Of a DNA stretch of 64,000 bases, positions 58,304 through 64,000 are shown in pieces. This DNA is from Flavobacteriales bacterium (GTDB taxonomy: Bacteria; Bacteroidota; Bacteroidia; Flavobacteriales_D; Sanyastnellaceae). Every line of letters begins with the position of its first letter. Position 1 is the first letter of the stretch. A program made the position numbers and the translations under genes. The notes beneath the pieces are model-generated. The model saw only the letters and a list, made by a program, of their open reading frames with translations. It ran no database searches and was not told where the DNA came from. The DNA lies in NCBI GenBank assembly GCA_018402085.1, contig JAGYJM010000002.1, positions 992,001 through 1,056,000 on the forward strand. The letters run 5' to 3'.

Positions 58304-60064
58304 GTGCAACTGACCACCCTTGACTGGATCATCATCGCGGCCTTTTTCGCCGTTTCGCTGCTTATTGGCATTTTGAGTGCCCGGAAATCGGGTAAGAGCG
58401 CTAAAGAGTTTTTCTTATCGGGTCGGAACATGCCCTGGTGGTTGCTTGGTATATCGATGGTCGCCACGACCTTCTCTGCGGATACGCCAAACCTTGTCAC
58501 GCAGTTCGTGCGTGAAGACGGAGTGGCGGCCAACTGGCAGTGGTGGGCTTTTCTGTTGACGGGCATGCTGACCGTTTTTGTATACGCTCGCCTATGGCGC
58601 AGATCAGGTGTACTCACAGATATCGAGTTCTACGAACTGCGCTACAGCGGCAAACCTGCAGCTTTTCTACGCGGATTTCGGGCGCTCTACCTCGGAGTGT
58701 TCTTTAATATCGTAATCATGGCAACAGTCTGCGTGGCCGCCATCAAGCTCGGCGGCATCCTGCTCGGCGTTCCTGCCTGGCAGACCTTGACGATGGTATC
58801 GGTGGTTACGGTGGCGTACAGTGCTTTGGGCGGACTTCGAGGGGTGATCATTACCGACTTCGTGCAGTTTGCCCTTGCGATGGTCGGTTCGGTGGCAGCA
58901 GCTATTTACCTGATCGATCTGCCCGAGGTAGGCGGACTCACTGCTCTGATCAGCGCGCCTGAGGTGAGCGACAAGCTGAGGCTCATTCCTGACGTTGATA
59001 ATATCGATCTCTTCGTTGCCGTATTCCTCATACCGATTGCCGTGCAGTGGTGGAGCGTCTGGTACCCGGGCGCTGAGCCCGGTGGGGGAGGCTACATCGC
59101 TCAGCGTATGCTCTCGGCTAAGAACGAAAACCATGCTGTAGGCGCCACACTGCTCTTCAACCTTGCCCACTACGCTTTGCGTCCGTGGCCTTGGATCCTC
59201 ATTGCTCTCGCATCGCTCATTGTCTTCCCGGATGTTGCCAGCCTCGAGGCGGCGTTCTCAGCCCAGGAGGGGGTGAAGATAGACAACGACCTTGCGTACC
59301 CGGCTATGCTGAGTTACCTGCCTGCCGGATTGCTCGGACTTGTGGTAGCATCTTTGATCGCCGCACTGATGAGTACCCTGTCAACCCATTTGAACTGGGG
59401 GTCAAGCTATGTAGTGAATGATTTTTACCTGCGATTCATCAAGCCCGATGCAAGCGAACGCCGACAGGTTGCCGTAGGCAGAATCTCGACTGTGCTGCTG
59501 ATGGTGATCGCTGCCATCCTGTCTTTGTTTATTGAGTCTGCGGGAGACGGTTTTCAGGCACTGCTGCAAATCGGTGCGGGAACAGGATTGATCTTCATTC
59601 TTCGCTGGTTCTGGTGGCGCATCAATGCCTACACAGAGCTCGCGGGTATGATGGTGAGCTTTATTTACGCGATTGCTGTGCTGCTCATCGAGCCCGAATG
59701 GCCGAAATGGATGACCCTCTTGATTGGTGTGGGCGTCACCACTGCAGGTTGGCTGATCGTGACCTTTGTGACACCCTCTACAGATATTGAGAGACTGCGC
59801 GACTTCTACATGAAGATTCGTCCGTCAGGAAAAGGATGGAAGCGCAAACTCGGCGCAGATATTCCACCGGCTCAAGACGGACTTCCTGAACAACTGCTCT
59901 TTTTCTTTTTCGGTACGATCATCGTCTATGCGGCACTGTTCGGCACCGGAGCTTTGCTCTATGGTCAGCATCTTACAGCCCTTTCTTTGTGGATTGCTGC
60001 GATCGGACTGACGTTGCTGCTCTTCGTGCGCTGGAAGAACCGAAAGACCGCGGATCAGTCGTAG
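58304..60064 (+). CDS. Sodium:solute symporter (SSS family), third of three
   Basis: 586 residues, longer than the other two, with about 14-15 helices. FFLSGRNMPWWLLGISMVAT and TFSADTPNLVTQFVREDGVA resemble Na+/proline- and galactose-type symporters of Bacteroidota, and YSALGGLRGVIITDFVQFAL is the central family motif. The C-terminal extension (IRPSGKGWKRKLGADIPPA, then two more helices) is common in this subgroup. The start is GTG 58304, with no closer ATG. The stop overlaps the convergent 3-hydroxyacyl-CoA dehydrogenase by 10 bases. Substrate unknown. Confidence 0.9.
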   Translation: MQLTTLDWIIIAAFFAVSLLIGILSARKSGKSAKEFFLSGRNMPWWLLGISMVATTFSADTPNLVTQFVREDGVAANWQWWAFLLTGMLTVFVYARLWRRSGVLTDIEFYELRYSGKPAAFLRGFRALYLGVFFNIVIMATVCVAAIKLGGILLGVPAWQTLTMVSVVTVAYSALGGLRGVIITDFVQFALAMVGSVAAAIYLIDLPEVGGLTALISAPEVSDKLRLIPDVDNIDLFVAVFLIPIAVQWWSVWYPGAEPGGGGYIAQRMLSAKNENHAVGATLLFNLAHYALRPWPWILIALASLIVFPDVASLEAAFSAQEGVKIDNDLAYPAMLSYLPAGLLGLVVASLIAALMSTLSTHLNWGSSYVVNDFYLRFIKPDASERRQVAVGRISTVLLMVIAAILSLFIESAGDGFQALLQIGAGTGLIFILRWFWWRINAYTELAGMMVSFIYAIAVLLIEPEWPKWMTLLIGVGVTTAGWLIVTFVTPSTDIERLRDFYMKIRPSGKGWKRKLGADIPPAQDGLPEQLLFFFFGTIIVYAALFGTGALLYGQHLTALSLWIAAIGLTLLLFVRWKNRKTADQS

Positions 60065-61230
60065 AATTTACGTCCTTCGCGCGCCATCTTGCGCAGTAGC
60101 GGACTGCAGCGATAGCGATCTTCGCGGTATTCGTCGTAGAGGCGATCCATCGTTTCAACGCAGTTGACGATGCCGGCTTCGTCTGCCCATTGTAGGAGGC
60201 CTTTCGGGTAATTCACCCCTTTGGTCATGGCCAGATCGATATCTTCGCGTGAAGCGATGTTCATGTACAAGGCATCCGCGGCTTCGTTGATGAGCATCAC
60301 GACGATGCGCCAGCAGATATCCCCGGCGAGTTTTGGGTCTTTGTTCGCATCCGGCGCTTCCGATAGCAATCGGGATGCGCCGTCAGTATAATCATAGTAG
60401 CCACGACCAGATTTCCGACCCAGCCAACCTGCTTCGGCATGCCGTTTTTGCGTGAACGAAGGCTTGTAGCGCGGATCGTAGTAAAAGGCTGCAAATACGC
60501 TTTCGGTTACTGCGTAATTCACATCGTTGCCAATGAAATCCATAAGTTCGAACGGGCCCATTTTGAAACCTCCTTCTTTCTTCATGGCGTGATCAATGGT
60601 GGCGAAATCAGCTACTCCTTCTTCGTAGAGGCGAAGCGCCTCGCCGTAGAACGGACGAGCGACGCGGTTCACGATGAAGCCGGGAGTATCTTTCGCAATG
60701 ACGGGCACTTTTTTCCATCTTTCGATGAGTTCGCGCATCTTACCCGTGAGGTCATCAGCCGTCTGAACGGCCGGAACGATCTCCACGAGGGGCATCAGCG
60801 GTGCCGGGTTGAAGAAATGGATGCCGATTACGCGCTTGCTTTCACTCACGGAAGCGGCTATCGCAGCAACCGACAGCGAAGAAGTGTTGGTCGCCAGCAC
60901 ACATTCAGGCGAAACGATGCCCTCGAGCTGGCGGAAAAGCGCCCGCTTCACCCCGAGGTCTTCAATGATCGCCTCGATTACCAATCCACACCCGCTGAAA
61001 TCATCCAGGACTGTTGTATAGGAAATGCGATTTTGAATGGCGTTCGCATCCGCTTCTTCAAGACGGCCTTTTTCAACGAGGCGACTCATTACCTTGGCGA
61101 GCTTTGATTTACTTCGCTCCAGTGCAGCATCACTGGTATCTGAAAGTACGACCTGATGTCCGTTCTGCGCAGCTACCTGCGCAATTCCTGAGCCCATAGC
61201 ACCGGCTCCAACCACTCCGACTTGCATCAT
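60055..61230 (-). CDS. 3-hydroxyacyl-CoA dehydrogenase
   Basis: 391 residues. N-terminal Rossmann fold (VGVVGAGAMGSGIAQVAAQ), catalytic His and partner in IGIHFFNPAPLMPLVEIVP, then two C-terminal 3HCDH domains (about 185-285 and 305-390), the PaaH/Hbd double-domain layout. It oxidises 3-hydroxyacyl-CoA with NAD+ in the cytoplasm. The linker between the two C-terminal domains (RLLSEAPDANKDPK) is coded by the long copy of the dispersed hairpin. A second DAN-coding stretch (61040-61060) lacks a hairpin. Overlaps the stop of the third symporter by 10 bases. A thiolase gene 13 kb away could serve the same pathway. Confidence 0.93.
   Translation of the reverse strand: MMQVGVVGAGAMGSGIAQVAAQNGHQVVLSDTSDAALERSKSKLAKVMSRLVEKGRLEEADANAIQNRISYTTVLDDFSGCGLVIEAIIEDLGVKRALFRQLEGIVSPECVLATNTSSLSVAAIAASVSESKRVIGIHFFNPAPLMPLVEIVPAVQTADDLTGKMRELIERWKKVPVIAKDTPGFIVNRVARPFYGEALRLYEEGVADFATIDHAMKKEGGFKMGPFELMDFIGNDVNYAVTESVFAAFYYDPRYKPSFTQKRHAEAGWLGRKSGRGYYDYTDGASRLLSEAPDANKDPKLAGDICWRIVVMLINEAADALYMNIASREDIDLAMTKGVNYPKGLLQWADEAGIVNCVETMDRLYDEYREDRYRCSPLLRKMAREGRKFYD
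60343..60382 (-). repeat. Dispersed hairpin element, copy 13 (long form)
   Basis: Minus strand: outer stem CGGCGC / GCGCCG encloses a second hairpin CCGAT-TGCT-ATCGG, followed by tail GATGCGAAC. Encodes SEAPDANK in the linker of the dehydrogenase. Confidence 0.7.
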
Positions 61231-61330
61231 TTTTCTGCTTTTGTTGCGAATTTGGCAGAATTTTTGGGGCTGAAGGGAGAAAAGAGGTTAAAGTTGATGT
61301 TTTCGTGAATCTTTCACCGAAACAGCCGCT

Positions 61331-61338
61331 TACCTTCG
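61331..61338 (+). promoter_or_regulatory. -7 element of the DUF547 operon
   Basis: TACCTTCG, 15 bases before ATG 61354. Confidence 0.45.
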
Positions 61339-61353
61339 CTGAAAACGAAATCT

Positions 61354-62091
61354 ATGAAACTGTTGAAGTACACCTTATTATTAGGTATGATTGTGACCAC
61401 CGCCTTCACCGCACTGAACGCGGCGTCAGAATTGCCGAGTCAAACCTATGATACCTGGGATGAGGTACTGAAAGCGCATGTAAACCGAAATGGAATGGTT
61501 GATTATGAGGCACTGAAAGATGACCCTGAATTTGCGGAGGTCATTGAAAAGCTATCATCGATGCATCCTGATGCCTCATGGTCGCGTGAGGAACAGATGG
61601 CTTTCTGGATCAACGTGTATAATGCGTTTACGATTCAGCTCATCCTTGACAACTGGCCGGTTGCTTCGATCAATGACATCAAAGAGCCCTGGGATCAGAA
61701 GTTCATAAAGCTTCAGGGTAAAACATACAGCCTCAATCAGATTGAACACGAGATATTACGTCCTACGTTCAATGATCCACGCGTGCACTTCGCGATCAAC
61801 TGCGCCAGTTATAGCTGTCCGCTATTACCTGCCGAAGCCGCTGACCCGTCAAGGCTCGACGAGCAGTTGGAGCAGTTTACGAAAGCCTTCATCAATGACC
61901 CGCGCCGCAACACGGTGGTACCGGGCAAGCTGGAGGTTTCGAAAATCTTCGAATGGTTTGCCGAAGACTTTGAGGGTGCCGGCGGAGTGCGTAACTTCAT
62001 TTCGAAATACAGCAATACGGATATTGGCGACAGTGTTCCGGTCAATTACAAGACCTATGACTGGTCGTTGAACAACGAGAAAAAGAGGTAA
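61354..62091 (+). CDS. DUF547 secreted protein
   Basis: 245 residues. Signal peptide (YTLLLGMIVTTAFTALNAAS) then the DUF547 domain: MAFWINVYNAFTIQLILDNW, PRVHFAINCASYSCPLL and a C-terminal FISKYSNTDIG stretch. The conserved Cys pair and Asn/His hint at a transglutaminase/papain-like fold, but the activity of the family is unknown. First gene of an operon; one base separates its stop from the ATG of the rhodanese-like lipoprotein, followed by overlapping glycosyltransferase and PNP genes. Confidence 0.9.
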   Translation: MKLLKYTLLLGMIVTTAFTALNAASELPSQTYDTWDEVLKAHVNRNGMVDYEALKDDPEFAEVIEKLSSMHPDASWSREEQMAFWINVYNAFTIQLILDNWPVASINDIKEPWDQKFIKLQGKTYSLNQIEHEILRPTFNDPRVHFAINCASYSCPLLPAEAADPSRLDEQLEQFTKAFINDPRRNTVVPGKLEVSKIFEWFAEDFEGAGGVRNFISKYSNTDIGDSVPVNYKTYDWSLNNEKKR

Positions 62092-62092
62092 G

Positions 62093-62587
62093 ATGAAAGG
62101 ACTCTGGAAGAAGCTCCTTTTCGGATCAATGACCCTGTTTATGAGTGAGGGCTGCGCACAAGAGGAGAGTTTTGACCGCATGTTCAAGCGCCTGACCAGT
62201 GGCGATGTGCCTGTGGTGATGCCCGCTGAGATTGATTCGGTGAATGTGTTGCTGCTTGATGCTCGCGAGCCTGATGAGTTTAGCGTCTCACACCTGCCGG
62301 GTGCACGACTTGTGGGGTATGATAACTTCGATATAAGCACTGTGGATGATGTATCCAAAGAGACTCCGATTGTGGTTTATTGTTCAGTGGGTTATCGCAG
62401 CGAGAAGGTGGGCGAAAAGCTGCAAGACGCCGGATTTACGAATGTCATGAACCTCTACGGTGGCATTTTTCACTGGGTGAATGAGGGCAACCGTGTGGTC
62501 AATGACACCGGCGAGACCGAGAAAGTGCATGCCTACAACCAGCGTTGGGGGAAATGGTTGAATCGTGGCGAAAAGGTCTATGAGTAA
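62093..62587 (+). CDS. Rhodanese-domain lipoprotein
   Basis: 164 residues. Lipoprotein signal ending FMSEGC (C21), then one rhodanese domain (about 45-135; LLLDAREPDEFSVSHLPGAR) with the active Cys in VVYCSVGYRSEK (C97), so it is potentially active. It would transfer sulfane sulfur or act in redox sensing in the periplasm. In the operon after DUF547; its stop overlaps the start of the TIGR04282 gene by 8 bases. A sulfide:quinone reductase is also present in the window (10045-11313), but no direct link is shown. Confidence 0.9.
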   Translation: MKGLWKKLLFGSMTLFMSEGCAQEESFDRMFKRLTSGDVPVVMPAEIDSVNVLLLDAREPDEFSVSHLPGARLVGYDNFDISTVDDVSKETPIVVYCSVGYRSEKVGEKLQDAGFTNVMNLYGGIFHWVNEGNRVVNDTGETEKVHAYNQRWGKWLNRGEKVYE

Positions 62588-63200
62588 AAAGATCGGCATC
62601 CTCTTTGCGAAACGTCCGGCCGCTGGCAAGGTGAAGACACGTCTGGCAAATTCAATTGGCGACAAACGGGCACTTGACATCTATCGTGACTTGCTGCATC
62701 GATCCTTCAGTGCTTTGCAGGAGGCCGCAGATGAGGTACTCATTGCCTGGTCAGGCGAAGGTGAGCAACTCTTCAGTGAGACCCTGTTTTTTGAGCAGGA
62801 GGGAGTTGACCTCGGTGCTCGTATGTTGCATGCGATAAGTGAGGCGCTGAAACGTTTTCCGGGCAGCCATGCCGTGCTGATCGGTGCTGATATTCCATTA
62901 ATTTCTTATGTGCCGGTTGAAGATGCTTTTTTCGCGCTGAAAAGCGCGGATGTTACGGTTGGCCCTACGAGTGATGGTGGTTACTACCTCATAGGCATGA
63001 ATAAGCCTCAGCCGTATGTATTTCACGACATCGCGTGGAGTACTTCGGGCGTGTTGAAAGCGACCTATGAGCGGTGCATTGCTGCAGAGCTTTCTTTTGA
63101 AACCGTCACCCGTCTTGCGGATCTCGACGATATAAAAGACCTGGAGTCTTCTCCTTTTTACGACTTTCGTACCGGTCAACTTAAAAGCCGCCGCACATGA
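62580..63200 (+). CDS. TIGR04282-type glycosyltransferase/nucleotidyltransferase
   Basis: 206 residues from ATG 62580. MSKKIGILFAKRPAAGKVKT followed by RLANSIG is the nucleotide-binding start of the DUF2064/TIGR04282 family, and GPTSDGGYYLIGMNKPQPYV is the metal-binding core. Family members are linked to arsenosugar or other small sugar-conjugate synthesis; the substrate here is unknown. It overlaps both neighbours (8 bases at the start, 4 at the stop). A dispersed hairpin copy (62933-62957) encodes ALKSADVTV just before the core motif. Confidence 0.88.
   Translation: MSKKIGILFAKRPAAGKVKTRLANSIGDKRALDIYRDLLHRSFSALQEAADEVLIAWSGEGEQLFSETLFFEQEGVDLGARMLHAISEALKRFPGSHAVLIGADIPLISYVPVEDAFFALKSADVTVGPTSDGGYYLIGMNKPQPYVFHDIAWSTSGVLKATYERCIAAELSFETVTRLADLDDIKDLESSPFYDFRTGQLKSRRT
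62933..62957 (+). repeat. Dispersed hairpin element, copy 14 (sense)
   Basis: Stem CGCGCT / AGCGCG, loop GAAA, tail GATGTTACG. Encodes ALKSADVT in the TIGR04282 protein. Confidence 0.65.
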
Positions 63201-64000
63201 GTCCGATGAACATCTTGAACGAAACAGTTGATTTCCTCACAAAACGGGGCATCGGACGGGTAGACCTGGGCATTGTGTTGGGCACAGGGCTGGGCAATCT
63301 GGTCAATCGCATCGAAGTGATTCAGGAGTTCAGCTACAATGTCATTCCCAACTTTCCGATAGCCACGGTAGAGTACCATTTCGGCAAGCTGATTTACGGG
63401 AAGATCGGTGATCGTTACGTGATAGCCATGCAAGGTCGCTTTCACTATTACGAAGGCTATACCATGGAACAGATTGTGCTTCCGGTGCGTGTCATGAAGT
63501 TGCTCGGTGCAGGATACATCCTGTTGTCGAATGCCGCCGGTGCGATCAATCCCGATTTCAGCAAAGGCAACCTTATGCTGATCGATGACCACATCAATTT
63601 ACAAAGCGAGAACCCATTGCGCGGACCAAACATTGATGAGTTGGGATCGCGTTTTCCGGATATGAGCAGGCCGTATGCGCCTTCACTAAACGCTAAGCTC
63701 AGAGCATTGGCTGATATGCAGGGGCTTAAATTGCACGAGGGCGTCTACGCTTCTGTGCAAGGTCCCAACCTGGAGACCCGTGCGGAGTATCGCTATCTCC
63801 GCATCATAGGAGCCGATGCCGTAGGGATGTCAACCGTTCCAGAGGTGATTGCCTGTAACCACATGGGAGTGCCCTGTGCAGCGGTAAGTGTATTGACGGA
63901 TGAGTGTGATCCTGATAACCTGGCACCCGTTGATATTCAGGATATCATTGAAACGGCTGGAAAAGCTGAGATCAAGCTTACTGAGCTCTTTGAAGCGTTG
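63197..64000 (+). CDS. Purine-nucleoside phosphorylase, 3' end beyond the window
   Basis: 268 codons visible, no stop before the edge; the family is about 270-275 residues, so nearly all of it is here. Motifs of the trimeric PNP-I class are seen: GIVLGTGLGNLV (phosphate loop), MQGRFHYYEGYTMEQIV, LSNAAGAINPDFSKGN, GPNLETRAEYRYLRIIGADA and GMSTVPEVIACNHMG (ribose/base site). It splits purine nucleosides with phosphate in salvage. It begins with ATGA overlapping the preceding stop, so it is translated in the same operon as the TIGR04282 gene. Confidence 0.93.
   Translation, partial: MSPMNILNETVDFLTKRGIGRVDLGIVLGTGLGNLVNRIEVIQEFSYNVIPNFPIATVEYHFGKLIYGKIGDRYVIAMQGRFHYYEGYTMEQIVLPVRVMKLLGAGYILLSNAAGAINPDFSKGNLMLIDDHINLQSENPLRGPNIDELGSRFPDMSRPYAPSLNAKLRALADMQGLKLHEGVYASVQGPNLETRAEYRYLRIIGADAVGMSTVPEVIACNHMGVPCAAVSVLTDECDPDNLAPVDIQDIIETAGKAEIKLTELFEAL

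Noticed and set aside
61040-61069. GGATGCGAAC tail in the dehydrogenase gene coding EEADAN
   Set aside because: There is no hairpin before it, and EEADA is ordinary in this enzyme family.

Overview
The window reads as chromosome of a member of the Bacteroidota, most likely a marine Flavobacteriia-type organism. The evidence is two type IX secretion (T9SS) sorting signals of type A and one of type B, a PorP/SprF protein next to a gliding-type C-terminal domain, a fused E1 alpha/beta 2-oxo acid dehydrogenase, DUF1573/DUF3108/DUF5117-type proteins, a DTE-motif proton-pumping rhodopsin, and promoters of the Bacteroidota form TTTG-N19..21-TAnnTTTG. I do not claim a genus. About 44 protein genes are packed tightly. 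Several convergent pairs overlap or abut at their stops, and I saw no rRNA, tRNA, CRISPR array, complete insertion sequence or prophage.

Layout. 1-5.4 kb: edge lipoprotein, E1 dehydrogenase, SET-domain protein, Na+/solute symporter, plus a 110-bp perfect direct repeat. 5.4-7.2 kb: HipA/HipB-type toxin-antitoxin pair with three operator-like sites around its promoter. 7.3-11.3 kb: cytochrome bd oxidase (cydAB) and a sulfide:quinone reductase. 11.6-20 kb: DUF3108, DUF1573, S41 protease, PBP1C, hisS, meaB. 20-27 kb: small secreted proteins and the PorP/T9SS type B pair. 27-31.5 kb: a 57-aa lipoprotein, M20 amidohydrolase, alanine racemase, second symporter. 31.5-37.5 kb: an overlapping four-gene operon (LysM pseudo-transglycosylase, two SGNH proteins, MBOAT acyltransferase) that looks like a cell-wall or exopolysaccharide O-acetylation machine. 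37.7-42 kb: LytTR response regulator, proteorhodopsin, ceramidase-like/SRPBCC/YkuK operon. 42-47.5 kb: large metalloprotease, GT87 enzyme, thiolase. 47.8-55.2 kb: a ~2,460-residue HYR-repeat surface protein. 55.4-64 kb: C40 peptidase, copper monooxygenase with thioredoxin partner, third symporter, 3-hydroxyacyl-CoA dehydrogenase, DUF547-rhodanese-glycosyltransferase-PNP operon running off the end.

The most unusual signal is not a gene. About 14 copies of a short hairpin are scattered over the window. Each has a 5-7 bp stem, an AAAA/GAAA/AGAA loop, and a 3' tail close to GATGCGAAC. The stem sequences differ between copies while staying self-complementary, and most copies lie inside unrelated coding sequences in three different reading frames. 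In two unrelated exported proteins the element encodes the signal-peptidase site. I propose it as a covarying, gene-invading palindromic repeat family. A second theme is that several -7 elements sit only 4-6 bases before the start codon, which predicts leaderless messages.
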